Assembly: GCF_000964545.1 (NCBI RefSeq)
Contig: NZ_BBVD01000002.1
Span: 310,001-374,000, forward strand
DNA: 64,000 nt
Reading direction: 5' to 3'
Source of the DNA: Comamonas thiooxydans
GTDB lineage: Bacteria > Pseudomonadota > Gammaproteobacteria > Burkholderiales > Burkholderiaceae_C
Part shown: in pieces, positions 43,722 through 51,795 of the stretch
How positions within the stretch are numbered: the stretch's first letter is position 1
How the letters are laid out: every line of letters begins with the position of its first letter
The notes under the pieces: generated by a model
What the model saw: only the letters and a program-made list of their open reading frames with translations
Databases searched by the model: none
Told to the model about the DNA's origin: nothing
Position numbers and translations under genes: made by a program

Positions 43722-46184
43722 TCAGGCAACAACTGACACATCAGCAGGCAGAGCCTGAAACTGGCGCGTATCCACGGACGCCTTGTCGGTTTCGAACCAG
43801 GGATCGGGCTCGCCGTCCAGTGCAAACTGCAGCTGCTCCCACAGCGCTCTGCGGCCCTCGGCATCGTCAAGGATGCGGCGCTTGACATAGTCCAGACCCA
43901 CGCGATTGATGTAGTGCACCGTGCGCTCCAGATACCAGCCTTCCAGCCGGTACAGCTGCATGAAGGCGCCCGTGTACTCCATCACCTCTTCGGCGGTCTT
44001 GAGCTTGGTGAAGAAATGCGCCACCTCGGTCTTGATGCCGCCGTTGCCGCCCACATACATCTCCCAGCCCGAGTCCACACCGATGATTCCCACATCCTTG
44101 ATGCCGGACTCCGCGCAGTTGCGCGGGCAGCCGCTGACGGCGAACTTCACCTTGTGCGGGGCGTACATGCGCCACATGGCGCGCTCCAGATCCTTGCCCA
44201 TCTGGGTGCTGTCCTGCGTGCCCATGCGGCACCATTCGCTGCCCACGCAGGTCTTGACCGTGCGCAGTGCCTTGGCATAGGCATGGCCGCAGGGCATGCC
44301 TATATCGTTCCAGACGGCCTGCAGATCCTCCTTCTTCACGCCCAGCAGATCGATGCGCTGACCGCCCGTGACCTTCACGGTAGGGATCTGGTATTTGTCC
44401 ACCACATCGGCAATGCGGCGCAGCTCGGAGGCCGTGGTCTCGCCGCCCCACATGCGCGGAATCACGCTGTAGGTTCCATCTTTCTGGATGTTGGCGTGGC
44501 TGCGTTCGTTGATGAAGCGGCTTTGCGGGTCGTCCCTGGCTTCCTTGGGCCAGGTGCTTATAAGATAGTAGTTGACGGCCGGGCGGCAGGAGGCACAGCC
44601 ATTGGGCGTGCGCCACTCCATGAAGCGGAACACCGCATCGGTGCTCAGCAGCTTGTGCTCAGCGATCGCGTCGCGCACGGCCTGGTGCCCGTGGTCGGTG
44701 CAGCCGCACATGGCCTTGGTCTTGGGGGCCGCCGAGTAGTCGCCGCCGGCCGTGAACATGATGATCTGCTCTACCAGTCCCGTGCAGGAGCCGCAACTGG
44801 CACTGGCCTTGGTGTGCTTTCGCACATCATCGAGCGTGAACAGGCCCTTGTCCTTGATGGCCTTGCAGATCGCGCCCTTGGTCACGCCGTTGCAGCCGCA
44901 GACCTCGTCGCCGTCGGCCATGGCCGCAGCTTTGCTCTGCCCCTGGTGGCCGGTGTCGCCGAGATTGGATTCGCCAAACATCAGCTTGTCGCGGATATCG
45001 GCCACGCTGCGGCCCTCGCGCAGCAGCTTGAAGTACCAGCTGCCGTCCACCGTGTCGCCGTACAGGCAGGCACCGACCAGCTTGTCGTCCTTGATGACCA
45101 GCTTTTTGTAGACCCCCGCATAGGGGTCGCTCATGAGAATTTCCTCGGTATCGCCGCCGCCCTGGAAATCGCCTGCAGAGAACAGATCGATGCCCGTGAC
45201 CTTGAGCTTGGTCGAGGTCAGCGAACCCAGGTAGCGGCCGATGCCGAACTCCGCCAGATGGTTGGCCAGCACCTTGCCCTGCTCGAACAAGGGCGCCACC
45301 AGCCCGTAGGCAATGCCTCGGTGTGCCGCGCATTCGCCCACGGCATAGATGCGAGGATCGGTCACGGTCTGCAGCGTATCGCTGACCACGATGCCGCGGT
45401 TCACATGCAGATGCATGGACTCGGCCAGTTCGGTGCTGGGGCGAATGCCCACGGCCATCACCACCAGTTCGGCCGGGATCTCGCTGCCGTCCTTGAAACG
45501 CACGGCACGCACGCGGCCGTCTGCATCACCCAGCAGCTCCTGGGTCTGCGCCTGCATGCAGAACTGCATGCCGCGCTCGGCCAGCGATTTCTGCAGCATG
45601 CGGCCCGCCTGATCGTCGAGCTGGCGCTCCATCAGCCAGTCGCCGACATGCACCACGGTGACCTGCATGCCGCGCTTCATGAGGCCGTTGGCCGCTTCCA
45701 GTCCTAGCAGGCCACCGCCGATCACCACCGCATGCTTGAGCGTCTTGGCCGCCTCGATCATGGCCTCGGTATCGGCGATGTCGCGGTAGGCCAGCACGCC
45801 CTCCAGGTCCTTGCCGGGAATGGGCAGGATGAAGGGCTTGGAGCCTGTCGCCATGATCAGGCGGTCGTACTCGGCGCTGGCAGTCTCACCCAGGGCATTG
45901 ACCGCATGTACCATGCGCCGGGCTCGGTCCACGGCCGTCACGGTATAGCCGGCGTGCAGCAGGATATGGTGGTCCTGGTACCAGGACCAGTCGTTGAGCA
46001 CGATATCGCCGAGCGTCTGCTCGCCGGCGAGCACGGGCGACAGCAGAATGCGGTTGTAGTTGGGATGCGGCTCGGCGCCGAAGACCGTGATGTCGTACAG
46101 ATCGGGGGCAATGGCCAGCAGCTCTTCCAGCGCGCGCACGCCCGCCATTCCGTTACCAATCATGACCAGTTTGGATTTTTTCAT
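43722..46184 (-). CDS. nirB: Nitrite reductase large subunit NirB
   Basis: An 820-residue NADH-dependent siroheme nitrite reductase making ammonium in the cytoplasm. In order: FAD/NADH-binding part (LVMIGNGMAGVRALEEL; VVIGGGLLGLEAANGL), two BFD-like [2Fe-2S] motifs (CGCNGVTKGAICKAI ... CGSCTGLVEQI; CGCTDHGHQAV), then the siroheme/[4Fe-4S] half with TCVGSEWCRMG and SGCPRNCAESG cysteines. Start is ATG at 46184; the longer upstream frame is leader RNA. Expression is set by the sigma-54 promoter and antitermination leader at 46288-46421. Confidence 0.95.
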   Translation of the reverse strand: MKKSKLVMIGNGMAGVRALEELLAIAPDLYDITVFGAEPHPNYNRILLSPVLAGEQTLGDIVLNDWSWYQDHHILLHAGYTVTAVDRARRMVHAVNALGETASAEYDRLIMATGSKPFILPIPGKDLEGVLAYRDIADTEAMIEAAKTLKHAVVIGGGLLGLEAANGLMKRGMQVTVVHVGDWLMERQLDDQAGRMLQKSLAERGMQFCMQAQTQELLGDADGRVRAVRFKDGSEIPAELVVMAVGIRPSTELAESMHLHVNRGIVVSDTLQTVTDPRIYAVGECAAHRGIAYGLVAPLFEQGKVLANHLAEFGIGRYLGSLTSTKLKVTGIDLFSAGDFQGGGDTEEILMSDPYAGVYKKLVIKDDKLVGACLYGDTVDGSWYFKLLREGRSVADIRDKLMFGESNLGDTGHQGQSKAAAMADGDEVCGCNGVTKGAICKAIKDKGLFTLDDVRKHTKASASCGSCTGLVEQIIMFTAGGDYSAAPKTKAMCGCTDHGHQAVRDAIAEHKLLSTDAVFRFMEWRTPNGCASCRPAVNYYLISTWPKEARDDPQSRFINERSHANIQKDGTYSVIPRMWGGETTASELRRIADVVDKYQIPTVKVTGGQRIDLLGVKKEDLQAVWNDIGMPCGHAYAKALRTVKTCVGSEWCRMGTQDSTQMGKDLERAMWRMYAPHKVKFAVSGCPRNCAESGIKDVGIIGVDSGWEMYVGGNGGIKTEVAHFFTKLKTAEEVMEYTGAFMQLYRLEGWYLERTVHYINRVGLDYVKRRILDDAEGRRALWEQLQFALDGEPDPWFETDKASVDTRQFQALPADVSVVA

Positions 46185-46287
46185 CTGAGTCCCCGTGGGC
46201 TTGCGAAAAAGGCCTTCCGCGCAGAACCGCTGCATTTGGCAGCAGCACCTCCAAAAAGGCGCTTGTGTCCTGAAACGGCCCGGCAAC

Positions 46288-46342
46288 AAAAAAGACGTCT
46301 GCATGCTTCATGACTTGCATGAGCATGTAGACGTCTTTGTCT
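46288..46342 (-). terminator. Leader terminator plus second ANTAR stem-loop before nirB
   Basis: On the minus strand a long hairpin GACGTCT-A-CATGCT...AGCATG-C-AGACGTC is followed by six T (plus 46288-46293). Overlapping its 5' arm is AGAC-AAAGAC-GTCT (plus 46329-46342), a stem with a six-base loop having A at 1 and G at 4. Binding of NasR here would block terminator formation. Confidence 0.72.
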
Positions 46343-46376
46343 TTTGGGTTCTGGTCCAGCCTTGCACCATCACCCT

Positions 46377-46394
46377 GTGGCCGACCTTGGCCAC
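46377..46394 (-). promoter_or_regulatory. First ANTAR stem-loop of the nirB leader
   Basis: GTGGCC-AAGGTC-GGCCAC on the minus strand: a perfect 6-bp stem with six-base loop, A at 1 and G at 4. It begins about where the RNA should start from the sigma-54 promoter at 46405, so it forms the very 5' end of the transcript. Confidence 0.7.
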
Positions 46395-46404
46395 GATTAA
46401 GGAC

Positions 46405-46421
46405 ATGCAATTGCCGTGCCA
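46405..46421 (-). promoter_or_regulatory. Sigma-54 promoter of nirB
   Basis: Minus strand TGGCAC-GGCAA-TTGCAT agrees with the RpoN consensus at every position, with correct GG-to-GC spacing. Located 221 bases before the nirB ATG. Confidence 0.82.
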
Positions 46422-46461
46422 GCTCTGTCGTCTCGCGGAATGCGGCAGGCAAGAAAGAGAT

Positions 46462-46476
46462 GCACCATCTTTGTGC
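46462..46476. promoter_or_regulatory. Candidate NtrC-binding site before nirB
   Basis: GCAC-CATCTTT-GTGC matches the NtrC dyad at 13 of 15 positions, 41 bases upstream of the sigma-54 element. A further half-site TGCACCAAA is at 46495-46503. Confidence 0.6.
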
Positions 46477-46500
46477 CTGTTTGCCGCTTTGCTGTGCACC

Positions 46501-46529
46501 AAACAAACATGGCGCCCCAAGGCGCCATG
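46501..46529 (-). terminator. Hairpin terminator after nrtC
   Basis: ATGGCGCC/GGCGCCAT with a 4-base loop, followed on the minus strand by GTTTGTTT, 23 bases after the nrtC stop. The T-run is interrupted. Confidence 0.6.
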
Positions 46530-46551
46530 CAGCAGACATCGAGGCCAGGAC

Positions 46552-47364
46552 TCAGGCCGCCTTCTCCACGTGGCCCTGGCGCGTGTAGAGGAAGTCGATC
46601 ACCGCCTTGCGGTAGCTTTGATACTGGGCATCCTCGGCCAGCTCCACCCGGCTGCGCGGGCGTGGCAGTGCCACATGCAGCACCTCGCCAATCGTGGCAG
46701 CGGGACCGTTGGTCATCATCACGATCTTGTCGGACAGCAGTACGGCCTCGTCCACATCGTGCGTGACCATCACCACCGTGCTCTGGGTCCGAGCCACGAT
46801 CTCCAGCAACTCGTCCTGCAGCTTGGCACGCGTCAGGGCATCGAGGGCACCGAAGGGCTCGTCCATGAGCAGCACCTGGGGCTCCATGGACAGGGCACGC
46901 GCAATGCCCACGCGCTGCTTCATGCCGCCCGAGATTTCGCCGGGGCGCTTTTGCGCCGCATGGCTGAGGCCCACCATGGCCAGCGCCGCATCGGTGCGCT
47001 GCGCCAGCTGTGCCTTGCTTTCGCGCTTGCCGAAGACACGCTCCACGGCCAGGTGCACATTGCCCCAGCAGCTCAGCCAGGGCAGCAGCGAATGGTTCTG
47101 GAAGACCACCGCACGCTCGGGCCCGGGGCCCTTGATTTCCTTGTTGGCGCACAGGAGTGCACCGCCCGTGGGAATGGTCAGACCGGCAATCAGATTGAGC
47201 AGCGTCGACTTGCCGCAGCCCGAATGCCCGATGAGACTGACGAACTCGCCCTTGGCAATGTTCAGATTGATGTCACGCAGCGCGGGAAACAGGCCCTTGG
47301 CGGTCTTGAAGGTCTGCTCCACCCCGTGGATCTCGATGTACTTGGTGCTGAGAGATGTATGCAT
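46552..47364 (-). CDS. nrtC: Nitrate ABC transporter ATPase
   Basis: A 270-residue ATPase of the nitrate/taurine class. Walker A GHSGCGKST is at 46-54, signature ISGGMKQRVGIARAL near 143, Walker B LLMDEPFGALD near 163. It energises NrtB. It resembles NrtD/NasD in length, lacking the C-terminal NrtA-like domain of cyanobacterial NrtC. AAGGAG lies 7 bases before the ATG. Only one ATPase gene is present, so a homodimer is expected. Confidence 0.92.
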   Translation of the reverse strand: MHTSLSTKYIEIHGVEQTFKTAKGLFPALRDINLNIAKGEFVSLIGHSGCGKSTLLNLIAGLTIPTGGALLCANKEIKGPGPERAVVFQNHSLLPWLSCWGNVHLAVERVFGKRESKAQLAQRTDAALAMVGLSHAAQKRPGEISGGMKQRVGIARALSMEPQVLLMDEPFGALDALTRAKLQDELLEIVARTQSTVVMVTHDVDEAVLLSDKIVMMTNGPAATIGEVLHVALPRPRSRVELAEDAQYQSYRKAVIDFLYTRQGHVEKAA

Positions 47365-47420
47365 GAGGTACTCCTTGCTTTTTTCCGAGGCCGCCGTGGC
47401 GCCGGCTTTGCCGGGCCACC

Positions 47421-47476
47421 GGTGGTGCCCCCCTTGAGGGGGTGACGCGCCCGAAGGCGCGGCTCAGGGGTGGGTT
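47421..47476 (-). repeat. GC-rich hairpin element, partial copy 3
   Basis: On the minus strand CCCCTGAG, GCGCC-TTCG-GGCGC and CCCCCTCAAGGGGG follow each other in the nrtB-nrtC gap, in the order seen at 20610 and 43574, but without the GACGACGGCCTC block. Confidence 0.5.
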
Positions 47477-48467
47477 AAGTCTTGACCTCTTCAAACGTAA
47501 AGGCCGAAGCCAGCTTGACCAGGGCCCACTCCAGCACCAGGCCCACGATGCCGATCACGAAGATGGCGATGATGATGTTCTTGACGTTGAGGTTGTTCCA
47601 CTCGTCCCAGACCCAGAAACCTATGCCCACGCCGCCCGTCAGCATCTCGGCGGCCACGATCACCAGCCAGGCCGTGCCCACTGCCAGACGAACACCCGTC
47701 AACATATAGGGAAGCACGGCTGGAAACAGAATGGTGGTGGCGATCTTCCACTCCGACAGATTGAGCACGCGCGCCACATTCATATAGTCCTGGGGCACAC
47801 GCTGCACGCCCACGGCGGTATTGATGACCATGGGCCAGATCGAGCAGATGAAGATGGTCCAGATGGCTGCCGGATTGGCTCCCTTGAACACCAGCAGGCC
47901 GATCGGCAGCCAGGCCAGCGGCGAGACCGGGCGCAGCAGACTGATCAAGGGATTGAACATGCGCGACAGAAAGCCGAAGCGCCCGATCACGAAGCCCAAA
48001 GGAATGCCGACCAGTGCCGCCAGACCGAAGCCCAGGGCCACACGCTGCAGCGAGGACAGCACATTCCAGCCCACGCCCTGGTCGTTGGGCCCGTTGCGGT
48101 AGAAGGGATCGCTGAACACCTGCAGGGTCTGCTCCCAGGTCTCGGCCGGGGTCGGAATGCTCTTGCCGGTGCTGCTCGATACCAGCGACCACAACCCGAC
48201 CAGCAGCGCCAGCCCCAGCAGCGGCGGCAGGACCTGAGCAAATAACTGTTCAGCCCATTGGCGCAAGCGGCTGGGTGCCACCGCAACCGGAGCCGTGACC
48301 ATCGCTTGGGGTTTGATATCTTTTTGCACTTCAGCCTTTACAAGTTCTGCGCCAGCAGCTATCTTTTTTGAGGTTTCGAGCAGCGCATCATTGGCCGCCT
48401 GGGCTGCCAGTTGCGGATCGTGCGGGGGATCGAGTTCGAGCGGCGCGTGAAGTACGGCACTGACCAT
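47475..48467 (-). CDS. nrtB: Nitrate ABC transporter permease
   Basis: A 330-residue inner-membrane permease (BPD_transp_1 type), six helices in the C-terminal 250 residues with the EAA-like loop (RVLNLSEWKIATTILFPAVLPYMLTG shown in part as ATTILFPAVLPYMLTG). The N-terminal 85 residues are a long cytoplasmic extension, part of which (SKKIAAGAELVKAEVQKDIK) is A/T-rich and looks like an inserted dispersed repeat. CAGGAGA precedes the ATG at 48467; the frame upstream of it belongs to nrtA. Confidence 0.92.
   Translation of the reverse strand: MVSAVLHAPLELDPPHDPQLAAQAANDALLETSKKIAAGAELVKAEVQKDIKPQAMVTAPVAVAPSRLRQWAEQLFAQVLPPLLGLALLVGLWSLVSSSTGKSIPTPAETWEQTLQVFSDPFYRNGPNDQGVGWNVLSSLQRVALGFGLAALVGIPLGFVIGRFGFLSRMFNPLISLLRPVSPLAWLPIGLLVFKGANPAAIWTIFICSIWPMVINTAVGVQRVPQDYMNVARVLNLSEWKIATTILFPAVLPYMLTGVRLAVGTAWLVIVAAEMLTGGVGIGFWVWDEWNNLNVKNIIIAIFVIGIVGLVLEWALVKLASAFTFEEVKT
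48309..48373. repeat. Dispersed repeat inside nrtB coding sequence
   Basis: On the minus strand AAAAAAGATAGCTGCTGGCG ... TGCAAAAAGATATCAAA has the GATAGCTG-GCGC pattern and low GC of the intergenic copies but lies in frame in the NrtB extension. Confidence 0.42.
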
Positions 48468-48493
48468 GATGGTTCTCCTGTCGGATGGCGGCC

Positions 48494-49765
48494 TCAGGCC
48501 TTGATCTTGAAGCTGTCGGCGTACTGGGCAGGGTTCTTGCCGTCCCAGACCACGCCGTCGATCAGCTTGCTGGTGCGTAGCACATCCTTGGGCACGCTGA
48601 CCTTGAGCTGGCTTGCCGCCTGCTGGTAGAGGTCGATGCGGTTGATCTGCTTGGCCACGGCCAGATAGTCTGGATGGGCCTTGAGCAGACCCCAGCGCTT
48701 GTGCTGGGTGAGAAACCACATGCCGTCCGACAGATACGGGAAGTTCACGGCCCCGTCGTTGAAGAACTTCATGTGGTTGGGGTCGTCCCAGGTCTTGCCC
48801 AGGCCGTTCTGGTAGCGGCCCAGAATGCGCTGGTTGATGGCGTCCACACTGGTGTTGATGTACGACTTCTGGGCCACGGTCTCGGCCATCTTCGTCTTGT
48901 TCTGCAGGCTGGCGTCAATCCAGCGGCCGGCCTCAAGAATCGCCATCATCACGGCGCGGCAGGTGTTGGGATTCTTCTGCGCGAACTCGCCCGTGGTGCC
49001 CAGCACCTTCTCGGGGTGATCCTTCCAGATGTCCTGCGTGGTGTTGGCCGTGATACCGATGCCGTCCATGATGGCGCGATGGTTCCAGGGTTCCCCCACG
49101 CAGAAGCCATCCATATTGCCCACGCGCATATTGGCCACCATCTGGGGCGGCGGCACGGTGATCAGCTTGGCCTCGGATAACGGATTGATGCCCGCAGCCG
49201 CCAGCCAGTAATGCATCCACATGGCGTGGGTACCGGTGGGGAAGGTACCGGCAAACGTGTATTCGCGCTTTTCCCTGGCCATGACCTTGGCCAGACTGGC
49301 TCCGTCGACCGCGCCCTTGTCGGCAAGGGCCTTGGACAGCGTGATCGCCTGGCCGTTGTTGTTCAGGCTCATGAGCACGGCCATGTCCTTCTTTGGCCCC
49401 CCCACACCCAGATGCAGGCCGTAGACCAGGCCGTAGAGCACATGGGCGAAGTCCAGCTCGCCGTTGACCAGCTTGTCGCGCACGCCGGCCCAGCTCGCCT
49501 CCTTGCTGGGGACGATCTTCACGCCGTATTTCTGATCGAAGCCCAGCACCGAGGCCATGACCACGCTGGCGCAATCGGTCAGCGGGATGAAGCCTATCTT
49601 GACTTCTTTCTTCTCCGGCGCATCGGAGCCTGCGGCCCAGGCGCCATGGTGACCCAGCGAGCCATAGAGGGCGGCGGCGCCAGCCACGCGCAGAAACTCA
49701 CGCCGGCCACCGGCAGATACGGGCTCCGGCGTGGGAGCAGTAGACGAAGGGAGGCACTGGCTCAT
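48494..49765 (-). CDS. nrtA: Nitrate-binding protein NrtA
   Basis: A 423-residue periplasmic binding protein of the NrtA/CmpA family. A twin-arginine signal (RREFLRVAGAAALYG) is followed by VKIGFIPLTDCASVVMAS. Ligand-contact segments include SWAGVRDKLVNGELDFAH, GTHAMWMHYWLAAAGINP and MDGFCVGEPWNHRA. It presents nitrate to NrtBC. First gene of the cluster after nasR; GGAG is 8 bases before its ATG. Its leader holds a terminator and two ANTAR stem-loops. Confidence 0.95.
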   Translation of the reverse strand: MSQCLPSSTAPTPEPVSAGGRREFLRVAGAAALYGSLGHHGAWAAGSDAPEKKEVKIGFIPLTDCASVVMASVLGFDQKYGVKIVPSKEASWAGVRDKLVNGELDFAHVLYGLVYGLHLGVGGPKKDMAVLMSLNNNGQAITLSKALADKGAVDGASLAKVMAREKREYTFAGTFPTGTHAMWMHYWLAAAGINPLSEAKLITVPPPQMVANMRVGNMDGFCVGEPWNHRAIMDGIGITANTTQDIWKDHPEKVLGTTGEFAQKNPNTCRAVMMAILEAGRWIDASLQNKTKMAETVAQKSYINTSVDAINQRILGRYQNGLGKTWDDPNHMKFFNDGAVNFPYLSDGMWFLTQHKRWGLLKAHPDYLAVAKQINRIDLYQQAASQLKVSVPKDVLRTSKLIDGVVWDGKNPAQYADSFKIKA

Positions 49766-49804
49766 GAGAAAACTCCATCAAGAATCGTGGTGAAGGCGAT
49801 CCGG

Positions 49805-49861
49805 AAAACAAAAAGGCGCCCTTCCCTCCTCGGGTGTGAGGAGAAAAGGACGCCGTTGTCC
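49805..49861 (-). terminator. Leader terminator plus second ANTAR stem-loop before nrtA
   Basis: A 17-pair stem (plus 49815-49831 with 49838-49854, some G-T pairs) has a six-base loop and is followed on the minus strand by TTTTTGTTTT. Its 5' arm overlaps GGAC-AACGGC-GTCC (plus 49848-49861), a six-base loop with A at 1 and G at 4. The two structures exclude each other. Confidence 0.8.
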
Positions 49862-49890
49862 CAGGTCACTCGTAATAACGCTTTAAGCGC

Positions 49891-49904
49891 GACCGCCTTT
49901 GGTC
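49891..49904 (-). promoter_or_regulatory. First ANTAR stem-loop of the nrtA leader
   Basis: GACC-AAAGGC-GGTC on the minus strand, six-base loop with A at 1 and G at 4, 29 bases upstream of the second stem-loop. Confidence 0.68.
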
Positions 49905-49922
49905 TGCTTGACATCAACAGTC

Positions 49923-49939
49923 ATGCACAAACCATGCCA
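49923..49939 (-). promoter_or_regulatory. Sigma-54 promoter of nrtA
   Basis: Minus strand TGGCAT-GGTTT-GTGCAT keeps the GG and GC at the right spacing, with two mismatches. The RNA would begin close to 49913, just before the first stem-loop. An NtrC-like half-site TTTGGTGCA is at 49990-49998. Confidence 0.65.
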
Positions 49940-50024
49940 GACCTTGATCAGAGACGGAGCAGGCTTTGCGCCTCCGGTTTTGGCTCATATTTGGTGCAGC
50001 GCAACAAACACCGCGCGGCCAAGG

Positions 50025-51299
50025 CTATGAATTGGTGCTGCCCGGCAGCAAGTCCACCGTGGCCAGAATGGCCTCGGCCACATCCAGCATGCGCCGGTTC
50101 TGGTTCATGGCCGTCTGGCGGATCAGCTTGTAGGCATCGCCCTCACTGAGCTGGCGGTAGTTCATGAGCACGCCCTTGGCCCGCTCTATAGTCTTGCGCT
50201 CCTTGAGCGTGGCGCGCGCCTTGTCGATCTCGGTCTGCATGTCCTGCAAGCGCATGGACTGCTCCTGCACCAGCAAGACAATGCTTTTCTCGAGCTGCAA
50301 CCCGTACGCACCCTCCGCAGGCAAGGAGGCGGCTGACTGCGTGGCCCCCAGAAAGGCCGCAGCCGCTTCGGCACGAGTCCCAGGCTGCGGCTGCATCTCC
50401 AGCAGCGCCAGTTGCTGGCAGAGCGCTGTACGGGCCTGCTCAAGCTTGCACAGGCATTGCTCCTGCAGCTCATGGACCAGAAATGCCTCAATCTGGTGCA
50501 TGGCATCGAGCCGGCTGGAACAGGCCTCGAACCACGGTGAGCTCAGGCTACGGTCCAGCAGCACGCCGTCCCCCGCCGTGCAGCCCATTCGACGCAGCCT
50601 CTCGATCACCGTCATATCGGGGCAGGCCCCGCATTGCTGCTGCCAGCGCTCCATCCCCGAGGGACTGGCGAAGTCTGCAAACACCTGAAAGCAGCGCTCC
50701 TGAGACTCGATCAGATGCAGCCAATGGCGCTGACGCTCCGACTTGCCGACCCCTGCGGTAAACGCCGCAACCCCCGTGGCACGCTCCTGGCCCGCCAGCT
50801 CCTTGCCCTGCATGAAATGAAACAGCGCCACCAGCAATTTCGCAATATCGGGATCGCAAGCGCTGTCCGCCGCCTCGAACACCACGGTCAGGCAGGCCGC
50901 AATCATGCGGATCAGCGCCTGCGTGCAATCCTCGGCACTCAGCTGCAGCGCATCGCGCCGGCGGCGCAGCAGCGGCAGGGCTTCAAAGCCTTGCAGCGCA
51001 TTGGCGATCGCGTTGAACAGGCGAGCGCCATGCGCACCCGGCGCCCGCGCGCCCAGCTCTTCAAGCGCCAGGCAGACTCGCTCCATGACCCGGTCCACAT
51101 GCCGGCCATGATCGAGCAGGCTCTGCTGCGCCTGTGCTCCACCGCTGACCAGAAAGATATTCGAGAGACCGCGCTCTTTCTGCAGCGCATGAACGAGCTC
51201 GGACACGCTCGCCACCAGGCTGCTGGCGCGGCTGATCTGCTCCAGCTCGGCAATCTCGCTTTGCCTTGCAGCCACCAGATAGTGCAGAGGCGTTTTCAT
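50025..51299 (-). CDS. nasR: NIT-ANTAR transcription antiterminator NasR
   Basis: A 424-residue regulator. The N-terminal about 330 residues match the NIT (nitrate- and nitrite-sensing) helical domain, starting LVASVSELVHALQKERGLSN. The C-terminus is an ANTAR RNA-binding domain (KERKTIERAKGVLMNY ... AYKLIRQTAMNQNRRMLDVA). In Klebsiella NasR, nitrate binding lets ANTAR bind leader RNA and prevent termination. Both matching leaders are downstream (49805, 46288). The ATG at 51299 starts the domain; a longer frame to 51350 lacks support. Confidence 0.93.
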   Translation of the reverse strand: MKTPLHYLVAARQSEIAELEQISRASSLVASVSELVHALQKERGLSNIFLVSGGAQAQQSLLDHGRHVDRVMERVCLALEELGARAPGAHGARLFNAIANALQGFEALPLLRRRRDALQLSAEDCTQALIRMIAACLTVVFEAADSACDPDIAKLLVALFHFMQGKELAGQERATGVAAFTAGVGKSERQRHWLHLIESQERCFQVFADFASPSGMERWQQQCGACPDMTVIERLRRMGCTAGDGVLLDRSLSSPWFEACSSRLDAMHQIEAFLVHELQEQCLCKLEQARTALCQQLALLEMQPQPGTRAEAAAAFLGATQSAASLPAEGAYGLQLEKSIVLLVQEQSMRLQDMQTEIDKARATLKERKTIERAKGVLMNYRQLSEGDAYKLIRQTAMNQNRRMLDVAEAILATVDLLPGSTNS

Positions 51300-51356
51300 G
51301 GGGTAGTGCTTGTCGTCATGTTGATGCCATGAACGACGAGCACGATTCATGCCATC

Positions 51357-51782
51357 TCAGGCAAGGCGACGCTGCCGCCTCTGCCAGAGCCGGTCCATCA
51401 TGGCGCCCACACCGATGCCCACGACGTAGGCCAGCAGATCCAGGGGATCGAAGCCATTGCCCAGAACCAGATAGGCCAGCTTGTTGGCGCGCAGGGCCTG
51501 CATCCAGGGGGCCTGATAGAGCTGCAGGAACTCGATGGCAAAGGCGATGACCAGGGAACAGGCCATGAGCTTGCCGCACGTGATGGCCGGCCGCAGCCAG
51601 GCCACGCACAGCACCACCACCCAGGCCCAGAGCGCATCGCCCGGATAATTGCCCAGCACGGCGGGAAAGGGCACATAGCCCCGGCGTGAGGCCAGCCCGA
51701 TGGCAATGACCGCCGCAATGAGCAGGGTCAAGCCCGCCCGTGAGCGACGCAAGGGCCCGGCAGCGGCCGGATGTATCAACAA
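51357..51782 (-). CDS. DUF2809 membrane protein
   Basis: A 141-residue membrane protein of DUF2809 with four hydrophobic segments. Family marks: RRGYVPFPAVLGNYPGDALWA, SLVIAFAIEFLQLYQAPW, ANKLAYLVLGNGFDPLDLLAY. Its start appears to be TTG at 51782 (or 51779) with AAGGGG 8 bases before, 13 bases after the tctC-like stop; no ATG lies suitably. Function unknown. Confidence 0.75.
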   Translation of the reverse strand: MLIHPAAAGPLRRSRAGLTLLIAAVIAIGLASRRGYVPFPAVLGNYPGDALWAWVVVLCVAWLRPAITCGKLMACSLVIAFAIEFLQLYQAPWMQALRANKLAYLVLGNGFDPLDLLAYVVGIGVGAMMDRLWQRRQRRLA

Positions 51783-51795
51783 GCTGTCGTCCCCT

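Noticed and set aside
46153..46539. 128-residue minus-strand open frame over the nirB leader
   Set aside because: It overlaps nirB out of frame and lies across a promoter, two stem-loops and a terminator; no family features.
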